Origin: Sweltsa coloradensis
Taxonomy: Eukaryota; Arthropoda; Insecta; Plecoptera; Chloroperlidae
Assembly: GCA_024449915.1 (NCBI GenBank)
Contig: JAMZAV010000958.1
Span: 186,001-250,000, forward strand
Direction: 5' to 3'
DNA length: 64,000 nt
The position numbers were made by a program, and so were the translations under genes. A model generated the notes under the pieces. It was not told where the DNA came from. It saw nothing but the letters and a program-made list of their open reading frames with translations, and did not search any database. Each line of letters begins with the position of its first letter. The first letter of the stretch is position 1. Shown in pieces: positions 9,961-23,325 of the stretch.

Positions 9961-12925
9961 AAATACAGTAATAGAATAATCCGTTGTACGTTGATTATTT
10001 TGGTGGCGGCGCCGGGTCCGCTTCTGTTAGCGCGTGCACTAATGACGTAGGGGCCGGGTCATGAACTTTCAAACTTCTTGGAAGGGGCGGGGGAGCTAAC
10101 CACTTTCCCTCTTTCCCTCAATGTCTTGTTAAATATTCAAAATTGTTAAACTCGGTGATTCGATCCCCTTTTCAATAATTTGTTTATTACACACAATTTG
10201 ATATTGTTTGAAAATTGTGAGTAAAATTATAATCAATTTCTTGTTACTGTTTAACAATCTCAGACACCCATGTTAAATGTGTAAGTCTATCTTTACTTCC
10301 ACGTTCTTGGGTTAACCGTGTTTTTCTTGCTGCAGCAGGAACGTGAAATATCCGACTATTGAGTATAGCTGCTCCATATAATTAAATTGTCACGGCCTCG
10401 GGCTGAGGCTGGGAAGGCAACCAGCAAACTTGGCAAACTTTGTAATGAAACTTCCTCGTTTATTTTACCCCAAGGCACTGGATTGGTTTAACACGGTTTT
10501 TCATTTGGGTTCGCTGTACCTACCATATGTCACTAACCTCAGGGGCCACGGCAAGCCGAAGCTCGCTGCTTTCATATTGATCAGTTTTTATATTTTTTAA
10601 TAAGCATTCAAAACAGTCTTTCTGCATACCCGTTTGAAAATCTATTTTAAAAAAGTTTTATATATTTCTCTTGCATATATTTTGAAATAATTGGACGTTT
10701 ACAAAGTAACTCGTACAAATAGTAATAAAAAAAACGCGATAAATAAATTGTGATCATTTATATGAAATGAGACAAATTATTTTTGTTCTATTATTTTATT
10801 TCACGCTTGTCCATACCCGAACCTTATTATTTTACACAGTTGTATATAATTCGCAGCCAACCCTTATCCATACGTTATAACTTGGCTAACAAGAATGGTA
10901 TGTTGTCAATTTTCGCTTGATCAAAAGTAAGGGTTGATCTTGCAACACAAATCAATCATTGTTCGTCCCGGTTTATTCGCTTGCGTAGGCCGCCCAACAA
11001 ACGACTGCTGCCATGTTATTGACTAAATTCACGTGTATAGCAGGTTTGTCAAAGAACCCACGCATATCCGGGAATCGACCCAGGATTTCAACTTCAAAGG
11101 ACAGACGAGTTTCAGTCTGATTGTAATGCTACCTACGCGAGATTGTTAGGAAACATCGCAGACATAAAGGAAGGGGGGGGGGGGACAGTTTACAGGAAGT
11201 GGATGCTAACAAAACTTTGTTTTCGAACTGCTACGTTTCAATTTGTTGAGTTCTGGAGTAATTGTAGAGTTTCGTCGAGTAGGAATTTCCAACTGGGCTT
11301 TTGTGTTCATTGATGTTGTGTTGGGGGTGGATTGATTCTGGAAAAACAAAACAAATTACACTTAGCTTATCCAGTTGTTTGTAAAGTGGCAGCTATTTTT
11401 TCAGTCGACTTAAAGCTAATTAATTTACCCCTAGTATAATAGTGAGCTCCCTTGTGTATTTGCTCCTCTCATCCATTTTCTCATCGCATGTTTCTAGTCT
11501 GTAAATGAGAAAATACAAACATTAAATAGTTTAGAGAAATTTCGTGCCAGCAACGAAAAGTATATCCACATCATTTGCGCTTTAGCCAAATTTTTATATA
11601 TATATGTTATTTCTATCTATTGTTTCCATATATTTTTGTATTTATTTAATAAATACTAAAAATACATCAAAATTCCAAAGAATAGCTCAGAAGGAATCTG
11701 TGAATAAACTATATTGTATAAGTTACAAAATTAGTCATAACTCACAACGTATATAGTAGTTGTATTAGTAAGTTAAAAATATGTATATACTTTCGTCTAG
11801 TAACCTTAAATGCTGCGTTTAGTCAAATTCTATATTGTTATATTTCTACCTATAATTTCCATATATTTTATGTGTTATTTAAAATAGATCAAAAGATCAA
11901 CATTCAAAAGAGTGACCAAGCTCTGTAAGGGCCAGAAGACGGTGACACTGCGAATCGCTTGGGTGTCGAACCCTAGTCTTTAATCACCAACACACTAATT
12001 GTTTCCCTCATTAATCTCCGCCGTTGTTCATGTAACTCAAGTCACCAAGCTTTATTGACGATTATCACAATAAATCTACATGAATTTATTTCTACAGTTC
12101 ACGTAAACAAACAGTTCACGACTCGCGCAACACAGGAAGTGTCAGTCTCATATTTAAATTATACCGTCCAACCCCTTTCACGACAAAAACAACGTGATTC
12201 TAGCCGTCAACATGTCGGACCTTGTTTAGCTTGCAAACTGCATGAAGAATAATTTAAAATTCAAATTTCCAGGGACCGGCCGACACCATTGGTTTATATT
12301 ATCATCTTTCCAGCCTGTTATTCCCGATAAAAATAAGCTGTAAAAATCACATATTTTATCGTGTCGAACGTGGATTCGACGTTTTTATCGTAAACTGGAA
12401 TGGATTTGCGTTTAGTCTATTTTTAAACCTAAATGTGGGGGAATTAATTATTTGTAATCATACAATGATTCAGAATTGTGACAGGTGCAGTATCACTAGG
12501 ACCATTTTAGAGTGATTGTAAGTGTGAGTATTGTAGTGATTCATAGTTCGAGAAATAATTGTGAAATATCTTAGTTTTCTTACAAAGCTTGACTTGTGAA
12601 TATTACAGAAATACGTTTGAAAACAACTCAGTAATGAGTCGCCTAGCTAATCACGCATATCCTGACTCATATATCTTAATACTCATTATAGATATATTTA
12701 ATTATACTCTACTTTTCACACACATTCGTACAGGTTTCGTATATTATGCTAGTCCGCTCTAAGACATTGTTTCAATGCTATACCTTCAATTCAACCTATA
12801 CAAAAACTGCAAATACTTATTTTTAAGCTTATTTTCAGACATGTGTTTAATTAAAACAAATCTCAGTTACGCATGCTCTTAATCACCAAATTTTTACACA
12901 ACTACAAAATTAAATTAAACCTTAA
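9961..12925. other. Gene-free stretch
   Basis: No supported gene. It holds a degenerate CCCGGCACCTCCACCA-like site, inverted (10001-10016, two mismatches), a G-run at about 11168-11180, and a diverged duplication around 11585-11690 versus 11820-11915 (GTTATTTCTA... CCATATATTTT). The open frame at 12055-12252 has no recognisable content. Confidence 0.5.
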
Positions 12926-12929
12926 TAAT

Positions 12930-13115
12930 ACATTTCAAAAGTTAAAAATACATCCCGATCGGGTTTCGAACCCGAGTCTCCCACATTCCAGGTAGATGCC
13001 TTAGCCACTAGACCACCAAGACGGTAACTATTTAACTTCTGAATTGTAGTTGTATTATAGATCTGAATTGATGGAACAGTACTGCAACGAATATTTGTTG
13101 CCTTTGAATTGGCCT
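12930..13115 (-). repeat. tRNA-derived SINE-B, minus strand
   Basis: Read on the - strand, a body (GGCAACAAATATTCGTTGCA, CAATTCAGAAGTTAAATAG) precedes a tRNA-like segment with box A (TGGTCTAGTGGCTAAGGC), anticodon-arm loop CTGGAAT and box B (GGGTTCGAAACCC). The same order and text occur on the + strand at 56580-56825. It resembles a tRNA gene, but the shared non-tRNA flanks make a SINE the better call. Confidence 0.75.
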
Positions 13116-13924
13116 TACTTTTTACTTACTTAAAAAAAAAATACTAAAAAAATTAAATATATATTTATGTTTTTACATAAACATCTAAGTTGCTCACGCT
13201 CTTCATCGACACATTTTCCCTTAATTATTACTAATTCAAAACTAATACAATAAAATAAATGGTGAATAGCTCCGGAAACATCGAATTTGTGAATTGAACA
13301 TGTCAATGCACTTTAAATTAAATCACGTGCAGTACAGCATGTAACTTGTGATAAATCTACCAGGATGCACCTATAGCTTTCACTTTCACCTTGTAGGCCT
13401 ATTGATCGTACCGTGGCGTGTCATAGACGGCTTGTGCCTCTCCACGTCAATACAACACTGTTCTCAATGGTTCTTCTATAACAAACACTTGAAAAGTAAC
13501 TCTCAGAAAAACGCTGACATTTATTTTTACCTTACATCAATCAATGAGAGTATTTTTAGCTCTCACCATCAAAGACTGTTTGCCCCACCTACTATTTATG
13601 TGAAAATTTGCCGTCTGATGTTACTCATAATTAATAGATCTTGGACACATTTCGAAGTTCGTTTATACCGACCGATTGATGGATAGAATGCAGACTTTTT
13701 ATACTATCTTCCATCCAGCTGATAAATAACGCATTTTTATTACTTACTTTCAATATTAATTCAGTAAATTATTCACACAAAAACCGTCTATGAGTAGGTC
13801 TCATTCATTCGGCATAGGTATAGAATATATATTTTGCAACTATTTATAAAAATAAATAAAAAACAAGATTTCAACGTCGGTGTCAAGGAGCTAGGAGTAG
13901 GCAGCCTTCAACCGACAGCGGTAC

Positions 13925-14095
13925 ATCATACGTAGCGAAGAGACTGAGTCGGGAGTTAATGGATTCGATTCCCGTCACTGGCAATCCTGACTGAAAGTTT
14001 TCCCGATGATGTTTCACTCGTTATTGCGGTTGCAAGAGAGCGAGTCCTCTGAAACAGCCCTCGGACATTCACTCAACAGTCTGATAACATATAGT
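13925..14095 (+). repeat. SINE-C fragment
   Basis: GATTCGATTCCCGTCACTGG (box-B-like), then CAATCCTGACTGAAAGTTTT, matching the inverted elements at 21430-21543 and 49785-49905. Box A is decayed. The downstream part reads CACTCAACAGTCTGATAAC. Confidence 0.55.
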
Positions 14096-14201
14096 TACAT
14101 AACATTTAAACATTTAAAAAAGAGGTTGAAAATTTAAATACAAACACAAGAAATAAGTAATATAATTAATACATTACATGTTTAGACGATAAAGGTGATT
14201 C

Positions 14202-14453
14202 CTAAGAATAGAAATGAGACCTTTTAATGCCACCATCTAAAAGACTTGTATGAGTGTTTTGCTTGCAAGAATCAACAATAAACTTGTTGATTGTGCCCCT
14301 TGCACCAACAAACAATCCTACGATGACATGTATTTGGTTTGCATGGTATTTGTCTGTATAGAATGGTATTGTTGGTTGGTACATAGTCACACCGATATTT
14401 AGCTGATGTGAACACTGTATCCTTACAGGCATCCATACAGGGCTCATCTTCAT
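14202..14453 (-). pseudogene. Non-LTR retrotransposon protein relic
   Basis: An open frame of about 83 codons. Its central part, HVIVGLFVGARGTINKFIVD, resembles the hydrophobic 'VVGLxxGARGTIxxF' segment I associate with the C-terminal part of some non-LTR retrotransposon polyproteins. No RT catalytic motif, second ORF or tail is visible around it, so it would be a short fragment of a decayed element. There is no sign of splicing or a start context. The assignment rests on one motif and remains tentative; a host exon is the alternative. Confidence 0.4.
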
Positions 14454-14459
14454 ACACAG

Positions 14460-16460
14460 GCCTCGCGGACCAAGTCGGAGCTCATTACATATTTTATCAC
14501 CGGGAGACAGAGTAAAATATGTGCTCTTTCTGTCTTATCGACAAGCGAGTCAATACGTTTACTTTCTTTCAGTTGCGATTCAGTCGAGACTTCCTGTTTT
14601 CTTCTTAGTTTGTTTGTTTGTTTGCGTGGGTGGATGGGTGGGTGCCTTTGAGTCGGACGCTTCACTTCAACAACACGTTTCTTACTGCTTCTAGCCGGTC
14701 TACAAAACTAGGAGGTGCCACTCACTGCTATCTTCACCCTGGTTATTACTCGTATAAATAGCAAAAACATCTATGAAAAACATCACAGCCGTATGTTGTT
14801 CAACAAATTGCAAAAGTTCACAATCATCTTCTAACTTATTGTTTTATACTTTTTATACTAATTTGTTTACATATTTTCTAGTATATTGCAATCAATATAA
14901 TATTATGATTCTATAGTTAGTAACAAGTAACTACAAAATAATTGGAATACAGTGTCCCAAAGTTGCGTAGGAATTGCCTCAATATGGACGTCCCTTGAGT
15001 AAGACATGGTTCCACATTTGTGAGGTTATGTACACTCTTGATCAGAAGTAAATCAAGGGCTTAGAAGATACAACTACCCATTGATTTACTTATGGTCGAT
15101 AGTGTACCTCTCGACTGTCCCTACCATTTGATGAACGTGGCTATATGTAGGCCTACCATATCTTGACAAGGAAGGCTGATGCAAGCCAGCTAATATGGTG
15201 GTGGTGTTGTAGTTATGAATCTGAGAAATGTCACGTTACGAGTAGGATAAACTTCTGGGAAAGCCTTGTGTCGTACGATTCAGTCGGAAACTTATGATTT
15301 AGCTCATGCTTACCAACTTGAAACAAACAATAAGAAGAGTATTTGTTTTGAATCGCAGGTGTTGTAATGTTGATGGCGGTGTAAAATGATGAAAAGCTGG
15401 ATTCTTGGAACGATCTAATCCTAGCGTGATCCGAAGAAGAAGAATGTCGAAACGTAGACTTCCTGGCTGTTCTGAAGAGCAACAATTCTCCTCTGAAACA
15501 TTTGTTTTATTTAGGGAACCCTAACTTACTTGGAAACAGCTCGTTACAAGACCACGTGCTCGCATAGTTTGGCTCGGTGAGGTACTTTAATTAACCCCCC
15601 CCTCTCCCTCCCCTCTCCCCCCGACACTTTCCTGATCTACGTCCAAACAACACTTGCCTTTTTATTGCATTTACCACGTGTGTCCCGACCGAGGGGAACA
15701 AAGTGGTATTTACATCTGGGAACGGCTGAGACAGAACTGCTACTTGAAGTATGTTGGCAGTCGGACAGTTTCGGATAATTACTTCTCGTCAATTGTTATT
15801 AGGCTTACATGCAGTGTTGACTGCAGGCTTTTCACCCCGGGAAGGCTTTATAATATCACGGGGGATATGATATACGGACCAAGTACGGAGAAAATTTTGA
15901 AAATCAGATTTTAGAGTTCGTTTGGTGCGTTTTAGAAAAAAGTTATGGCTTGCATGCAATACCAAAATAATGTAGTTTTTGTGCACTGGATACTAGAAAC
16001 AAAAAACATTGTATCACAACTTTTATGTGGTTATTTGATTACTATGATTATCATGTGTATACATTAAATATTCATAGAATTACAGTATTGATATACATTG
16101 AATTCATTATTATTTTCTGAATATAGGCGTATATTGAAAAATACTGTACCAGTTGTACTAAAAACCTACTAATAGTGGCAGTGCTTATAGTTATTTTTCA
16201 TCCCCGGGGGGGGGGGGGGGGGGGCAAACGTGTACCCCCCTGGATTATACCTGAATTCAACACTTCTTACATGATGGAGGTAAATGTAATTAGATAAGTG
16301 AGGGATCGAAAAAATTATATAAACATGACCCCATATAAATATGCGTGTGTTTTTTTTTGCGTTTGCGTTGTGTGCATATCAAGGATGGTACAGAATGTTC
16401 TTGGTGACCCTGGGGCGGGGGGTGGGGGGGGGACGGCTAATTTCACCAAAAAGTGGGACC
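14460..16460. other. Gene-free stretch
   Basis: No supported gene. Open frames at 14450-14665, 15231-15485 and 15654-15914 lack recognisable domains. There is a C-rich run at 15594-15622 and a G-run at 16204-16224. Confidence 0.45.
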
Positions 16461-16467
16461 ATTTTAA

Positions 16468-16483
16468 CCCGGCACCTCCACCA
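16468..16483 (+). repeat. Conserved motif CCCGGCACCTCCACCA, copy 4
   Basis: Exact copy. Upstream text (AAGGATGGTACAGAATGTT, then GGTGACCCT) is shared with copy 8 at 51063 (AAGGATGGTACCGAATGTT), so these two sit in the same wider repeat. Confidence 0.85.
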
Positions 16484-18335
16484 ACAAAGAGTTTTGAAAG
16501 TTAGAACACTATGTTGTATTTTTTTTGACCCAGTCTTTGACAATCTGTTAAATAATGTTACTTCCCTATTTTGAGTAGTCCCAAACCCGTACTTTTAAAA
16601 AAAATCTACTTACTGAAATCCACAATACTTTTTACTCTTTAAGATCTTGAACTTTGATAATCTTATTATAATTTCAAACTATGTGATTTCTTTGCTAGGG
16701 TAACAATGCAAACACTTTAACTCATACACTTATCTTGCCGGCTGCCGACGCTCGATTCTACTAGATCAACGATTAACGATCGTATTAACACCACAATCTC
16801 GTTTGCATAATGCCGACCCGCTTGATCTGCATACCACGAGGTGTAAGAGCGCCCATCTGAATCCGCGCCGGTCTATTGTGCGGTGCAGACTAGATTGATT
16901 ATAACATGTTCTCAACTGAGCTTCATCCGAGTAGTGATACATCAGTGGCGGTTGCTTGTCCGGGCCCGTCCAGTTTAGCCCGCACGTGTGGTCCGGGGAA
17001 ACATGATCGATTTATGGATTTACATACTAATACTTTATGCAAATCGGTAATGTAACTTGACCTTTTGAAAAGCTACTTGTAGGGACGCTCTCAATTTAGA
17101 GATTCCAAGCAAGAAATCAGTTTAGAGTGACGTTCGATTGTCACACTGAAAGATATTTTATTAAATTAACAGTCATTTAAAATAAGTTTATGGTACATCG
17201 AAGTTTCAAGTAACAACAGCTTAAATATTATTAGGTTAACGCATTAATTAATTCCAAGCCAAAAATGTTGGAATATTGCATTATTGTAATCAAATCTTCT
17301 TTACATATAAAGCATATTTTATAATTTATTAATCGTGAAACACTCCCCAGGTGTAATAGATTTTTATGTAAATCAATCGAAATAAAATTCCCGTAACAAC
17401 AGTTAATTTTTAATTTAGAATTGATTATTAAAATACCGGTCTATAGAATTTCATGTATAGAAATTGTTATTTTTTGAATACTTCTTTCTTAATTTATAGT
17501 GTATTTCTTCATCTTATGTGCAAAATAGCATATTCGTTGAATGAAAATTTTGTAACAAACCCGAAGATTAATTCCAATATACGGCGTTTTATGGTGGATT
17601 TATAATTTTCATGGAAATGTTTCCATACTTAATAATAAAAGGGAACGTCTCGATTAAAATGTGGAATTGTTAATTGTGCATACTTTCTAAATTTCAGGTA
17701 TATCTTCAGAGCTTAGTTTCCCAAAATACGCATATTCCGTTGATGAAAGCTGTCTAACAGATACAGCCCCAGACTTTCCAATACAAGCGGCCTGGTGATT
17801 TCAGGGGAATATACATTCAACACTGGAGATTAAGTGTGTTGTACCTTATAAAATGAACACTTCATTAAACGGGTGACGGTCAAATCCGTATTCATAGAGC
17901 ACTAATGTCTAAACACACAAATTGTAGTATTTGCAAAACGTACACAACGCGTTAAATGTCGAGACTGTGTAGACTATAGCCCCTACTCTTCGAATACAAC
18001 TGTTTGTCCTGACTGATTACCAGCGGGATCGCAGAGTCAACACTGGAGCGATTCCAAAGGTGTGTTTACCTTCTCATGTGTGCTTCATTTGCCGGCTCGT
18101 CGGTCAAATCCCGGGCTATTCATAGAGCAACCAACTGTATTCGTAAACGTTATGATTGGATAACTCATATTCAAATATATTCGAACACAATCAGTTAAAA
18201 CATACACAATTATACGTAATGTTTGGTTAATTACATTCGAACACATGCACACACAATAAATTAACAAATAAACATAATATTGATGAAATGAATAATATAT
18301 GACGTTTGTCCTGAGGGCTGATTCCTGTTTCCAAT
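16484..18335. other. No gene seen
   Basis: AT-rich stretch without a supported exon. A weak acceptor-plus-donor-like site (TTTCAGGTATAT near 17695) is too poor to call. GTGAAACACTCCCCAGGTGT at about 17336 is a decayed piece of the SINE-B tail. Confidence 0.45.
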
Positions 18336-18337
18336 GC

Positions 18338-18475
18338 AGAATTAATTAAGGGGAATCAACCACGTTTTTATATTTTGTCAAATATGCAACCAAGTCAAAA
18401 TGTAGTGTATGGCTTTGAAACTTAACTCTATAAGAAAATTAAAACTGTTTTTTCCCCGAATTTTTCTGATCGGGC
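18338..18475 (+). repeat. Left arm of a 2-kb inverted-repeat bracket
   Basis: GGGGAATCAACCACG through ATATGCAACCAAGTCAAAAT and GGCTTTGAAACTTAA is repeated in inverted order at 20210-20348 over about 130 bp with moderate divergence. The arms could be the ends of a decayed transposon. They enclose the ratchet-type splice site at 19903. Confidence 0.75.
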
Positions 18476-19009
18476 ATACGGCAAATATCGCCTCTTCAAA
18501 ATAATTTCAAACTTCAGTTCGCCCTATAGCACACCATTCAACATAGGTAGTTGTGTTTTTGTAACATTAATTTTCAACTTGTAAGCTGACTGAGAGAAAA
18601 AAGATTTGTTTACAATACTTGTATAATAATCGTGCATAATGTCTACGCCTTAAGCTCCGCAGCCTGCTAAGCGTACTTTGGCAATAACTCCACGGACGAT
18701 TACGATGTAATTTATTATATTAAGTGCGCACAATAATAATTTATGGTACTATATTTAATTAAAGAAACGGTTGGGGGTATCTACTTCGTTCAGGAGACTC
18801 ATCCTACATTTTTCTTCAGCAATTACTATGAATAAATACATAAACAAAATCGTATTTAGAGTACGAGACAATTGAAATCGCATTGTGGGGCCAATGTATG
18901 ACAGTTATATTGATTGATTGGGCATTGAAGAAACATTTCAAATACCTACAGTGATGCTGTACAGCTACTTGTTGGCGGACCAGCCGATCTCAGCGAAGCT
19001 ATAATACAT

Positions 19010-19140
19010 TCTAAGCTTGTTCCGAGTTAACCTTGTTGGTGCTGGCGTCGCCTGCAGGTGGATCGTGGCCAACTAGTTGGGTTGGTGTTTACTATTTCGA
19101 ATAACGATCTCTGGTTGGTGAGGGGGCGACTTGATCAGTT
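19010..19140 (+). repeat. SINE-A body fragment
   Basis: CCTTGTTGGTGCTGGCGTCG, CAGGTGGATCGTGGCCAACT and TCTCTGGTTGG match the central part of SINE-A copies at 25250 and 36370. Head and tail are missing. Confidence 0.65.
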
Positions 19141-19871
19141 TTAAATTAAAGAAACCCACTGAAAATCGGTTATTCGATTTGAGCTAGTTCACTATTATCA
19201 ACGTTTAAAATAAGTCACCTATTTCTACGGATATTTAGGGGTGAATCTTACAATTTGTATTTTATTTTATCTATCCTGGTGCATAAATGTTGAAATCAAG
19301 CTAATTATTGATCTGTGATTATCGATCAAACATTCCTTCTGTACGTTTACGACTCTTTCTTGTAATGTTTGGATTGTTTGGTCTTTAGTTTACTATCGTG
19401 TCCATTGTGAATCATAATTCTAATCTCCATTCAATCACAATCTTTTTTCTGGCACCTTTTGACAGTGTGTTTCTATTGTTTAACTCTTTGTTATTTTTAA
19501 TGTAAGTTTTTGTATTTCACAAATTAACTTTATATGTCATGCAACCATGGTATTTATACATACTTGTTTTTTCGTGTTTATTTGTTTGTTCTCTGTATTG
19601 TCACCTTCTCACATAATTTATAATTTGTCTGTTATACACCCCACAGTTAAGCATGTTCAGGCTTTGTGGGTTTTTTGATGATAAACTTGTTAGATTTATT
19701 TTTGATGTAATATTATTTTTTTTACAATTTGATATCTTGTAATTATATATATATCCATATATGAATGTATGACAATAAATTTGTGGAAACATTTTTTTAA
19801 AAAAAGACACTGCAGCTACACAGTGTCCACTAGATATGTGTGAATCAAGTGGGCCGTGGATACATGACTGT

Positions 19872-19912
19872 TTCTAACGTGTTTGTTTTCTCTTCTTTCC
19901 AGGTAAGTTCTT
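19872..19912 (+). promoter_or_regulatory. Candidate recursive (ratchet) splice site
   Basis: A branch-point-like TTCTAAC (19872-19878), a pyrimidine tract (GTTTGTTTTCTCTTCTTTCC) and CAG abut GTAAGT at 19903. An acceptor fused to a consensus donor with no exon between is the definition of an insect ratchet point, used to remove long introns stepwise. It lies on the same strand as the split gene starting at 24954, which implies a more upstream promoter whose intron spans this site. Chance remains possible. Confidence 0.5.
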
Positions 19913-20209
19913 TGGCTGTTCTGTTCCTGAGGTGTTGTATTCACGGGCTGGTCACGTGAGTCTACTTAACAATGAGGTCTTCAACAGAAACTACATTTTA
20001 ACATTTCAAAACACGTTTTCGTAATAAACATTTCTGTCGAAGCATCATCAGTCGTATGAGAATGACCAACAACCGCAAATTTTTTTAAAGTGATAAAGAT
20101 TACATTTTACATTTTTCCCCAGTGACAACGGGTTATACACTGCCAAATAAGCAATACAGTTTTACCAAACATTAAATACACAAACAAAGAACATGAAATA
20201 ATGACAAAT

Positions 20210-20348
20210 CAGAAAAATTGGGTGGGGGGGGGGGGGGATACAGTTTTGATTTTCTAATAGGGCCAAGTTTCAAAGCCATTCACTATATTTTGACTTGGTT
20301 GCATATTTGAAAAAAATAGAAATCGCGGTTGATTCCCATTAATTGTTT
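20210..20348 (-). repeat. Right arm of the 2-kb inverted-repeat bracket
   Basis: Inverted partner of 18338-18475; it includes ATTTTGACTTGGTTGCATAT and CGGTTGATTCCC, and a G-run at 20222-20238 interrupts it. I cannot define a clean target duplication. Confidence 0.75.
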
Positions 20349-20471
20349 AGCATACAAGTAAAGGTCCGGAGTACCTAAGGAAGGTAGTGAATCTACGTAT
20401 CATTAGTAGATATTCAACGAAGAATTAAAAAATAAAATAAAGCGTTTCTAACACGTTTCAAATCTAGTTGT

Positions 20472-20487
20472 TGGTGGAGGAGCCGGG
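20472..20487 (-). repeat. Conserved motif, inverted, one mismatch
   Basis: TGGTGGAGGAGCCGGG differs at one base from the inverted complement of CCCGGCACCTCCACCA. Confidence 0.7.
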
Positions 20488-20627
20488 TATTTTTATGTTA
20501 CTTTTTTTAGTGACGCTATAGCATCGTATCGTCCCCTCACCCCCTGAGCCTCAGGGTTACGAAAAACTTCTGTATCATCTTTGTGAAGAGAAATGTCAAT
20601 AAACAAACATATCCATCTGAGATTATG

Positions 20628-20672
20628 TTCGTTTTTATCGAGAGACGGGACACGCACGCAGAAGACGGATTA

Positions 20673-20703
<31 letters not shown>

Positions 20704-20815
20704 ATGTTCTTTATGAAGGCGGGATTAAGGCTAGTGAAGCCTTATAAGCGGAGTGACAGAAAGCTATGCATATAATTTGGGATCTTTGCTCGCTAATATT
20801 AGGTTTATATTGGAT
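20628..20815 (+). repeat. Dispersed repeat fragment with (ATTG)n
   Basis: It starts TTTTTATCGAGAGACGGGAC like 6690 and 26075, contains about eight ATTG units at 20670-20703, and ends TTTGCTCGCTAATATTAGG, similar to the end at 6763-6775. Confidence 0.5.
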
Positions 20816-21424
20816 ATTTATACCGAATGTAACTTATACTTTTGATTTGTATTTTTAAATATCATAGAACTGTTACAGTTTTACTGTTCGATATAATATC
20901 TGAATTACATTCTCCCTTAAAACTACAATATAATTTAACACGTATACGTTTTGTGCCATCATAGGGAATGGAAGTAACCCCTTTTCCTATTAGCTGCGCA
21001 CCATCCTTGCCACACGTCCGCCGTGACAATGTACTGTTTGTCAGTTAGTGTAGTTTCTCACCTCCATAGTTGAGGTAACTACGAGATCCTTGGAAGTTGG
21101 AAGAAGGTGTTGTTTGTTTGGATTGGCACTTATCTCGTTTAAAATCGTGGAAACCTTGAACTGGAAGATAATATTATGTCACTAAGTTGGCATCACTTGC
21201 AATGCTTTGACTGGGATGTTTGGTGACATTGTGTCTGACGCGTGTTTCATAGTTCTACATTATTAAAACATACTTTAGCTAAATAATTATGATAAATATT
21301 TTTTAAATTTTTGTGGGAAGCCAGCCCAGAGTGCAATTCATGCCTAACTAGGTATGTTGAGGATAGGACAATTGTGCAGGGATGTCCGAGGTCTGTTTAA
21401 GAGAACTCAATCCCTTGCATTCGC

Positions 21425-21545
21425 ATTAACGACTGAGGAAAACCTCTGAAAAAACCTTCAGTCAGGATTGCCGGTCTCTACGGGATTTGAACCCGGGACC
21501 TCCCGAATCAGAGTCGCGCGCTTAACGCTCGAGCCAACACTGTAC
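21425..21545 (-). repeat. tRNA-derived SINE-C, minus strand
   Basis: Read on the - strand, TGTTGGCTCGAGCGTTAAGC (box A) and GGTCCCGGGTTCAAATCCCG (box B) are followed by GGCAATCCTGACTGAAGG and a TTTTCAGAGGTTTTCCTC body. The same body follows the heads at 49785-49905 and in fragments at 13975 and 43165. Confidence 0.75.
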
Positions 21546-23321
21546 TTGAACTAACTTTTCCGTGTAATTGTGCGCGTATCTTCCCCATGTTAGTATCGGC
21601 ATGTTGTATTTGTTTATCATTCAAGTTAAATAATGATTTTTACATGTTATGAATATCGGATTGAAAATAACATCAACTGCCAGTCGTCCAACTTTGCATA
21701 TTAAGTAATTAGTTATGGAGTTACTGATATATAATCAATATGATGATTAGGACGGATCATTATAGATGAATGTTAATATACTCGTTGAACCCAGAGAAAG
21801 ATTTACGACACAGGTCAACCGTTGTTCTAAAACCGTAGGTTAGGACCGTCGTAATAATTCGTAATTGTTTTGCAAAATAAAATATAATTACAAAGATTTT
21901 AACCAAAAAAGTTGATGCGTTTTACTTGCAACACATAGGCCTACTCTTGTCGTGTTTATATATATAACCTGTATGCAATTTCTCGTATTCCGTGTGGGTA
22001 TTTATAACAAGCTGCAACATTTATAAAGTGTAATCTATGTGCATTGACACGTATACTTCTAATGCATTCACCATCGTTGGTATAATATTAACTGTCCATC
22101 TTTTTAATTGTCGCGCATTGTTTCTATATGGAGCTATAAGGAACTAACTGTTATGGAGGTAAATAATGTATGGTGCGGTTCGACCACCCATGTGGCCAAG
22201 TGCACATCACGCATAATGTAGCATCATTTCAAAGGACAGTGCTTGAGTGCTTTTACTATCTCAACATTTATTAGTTTTTACCTTTATCAAATTAGTATTT
22301 TCGGGATGAAGCAAATCTGTGTTCGGATGAGCTAGGACAAATCATGTTTTGATCCAGAATCTAGGGGTTTATTCTGGAACGGTTTTAAGCTATATCGAGT
22401 ATATAAAAGAAAAAAGTATATAAAGTTTAAAAATAAGCGATTAAACAGCAAACAATAAAAAAAATTGAGAAAAGTAAAAGTAATTTGTCTTTTTTTAATC
22501 CCATCACCTTTAGGTCAGCATAACCCTGAAACTGTCGAATGCCAAATGTGTCTGTTGCATTGAGCATGAAACACTTTCTTTCATATGTCAAAAGCTGCAA
22601 AGGTCAACGATCGTGCCCAAAGTGAACAGGACGTATATTTCGACACTCCACTTTCAGCTAGAGACGACAATCTCTCTGCCAATCTGTCTTCTGCCAACAA
22701 GGTCTTGCGACATGTCCAATATATCGTACGTGTTAGAAAGACTTGACGTACGTATAACTCACAGGTTGACTGTCTGGTGTGACCTAAGCCAACTATAGTG
22801 AAGCTGGCGTTAGGTGGACACGTTTTCATCATCAACATTGCGAATTCGACATACCTTTCAGCTTCAGATAGTGTATTTTTATGTTGTGTTCATTTATCAT
22901 TTGTATTTGTTTACAACTCGTGGATATGTACTACAAATACAAACTACAAATATAAAATACACAACATATACAACATATACATATAAAATAACATATATAT
23001 ACATAAAATGTGTTGTACTGTCACTATTAAGTCAAAAGCGATATACCTTTATTATGGCTTTTCTTCAAACATAACTTACTTGAAAGACAAAATGATGTCC
23101 ATGTGTATAAGTAAATTTATTGGTTACCCACATATTTTTTCTTTCGAAAACACTCTTGAAATTATTCTGCATTGGAATTTGATTTACTCCGTTTATTGGT
23201 ATTGACAAAAAGTTTATTTAAGCTTTCATCACGAATTCGTTCAAATACGTGCTAGCGTTAATATCACAAAATTTATGTTTTAGTTTCAAGACGTAGTCTT
23301 GCCGTTTAGGTTTAATACAAT
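21546..23321. other. No gene seen
   Basis: AT-rich sequence. Several overlapping short open frames between 22581 and 23205 on both strands show no recognisable domain. No splice-flanked exon is evident. Confidence 0.45.
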
Positions 23322-23325
23322 TTAA

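Noticed and set aside
12957..13025. A minus-strand tRNA gene
   Set aside because: Boxes A and B are good, but the non-tRNA flanks are shared with 56580-56825, which identifies a SINE.
17690..17712. A second ratchet-type splice site (TTTCAGGTATAT)
   Set aside because: The donor half is poor and the pyrimidine tract weak compared with the 19903 site.
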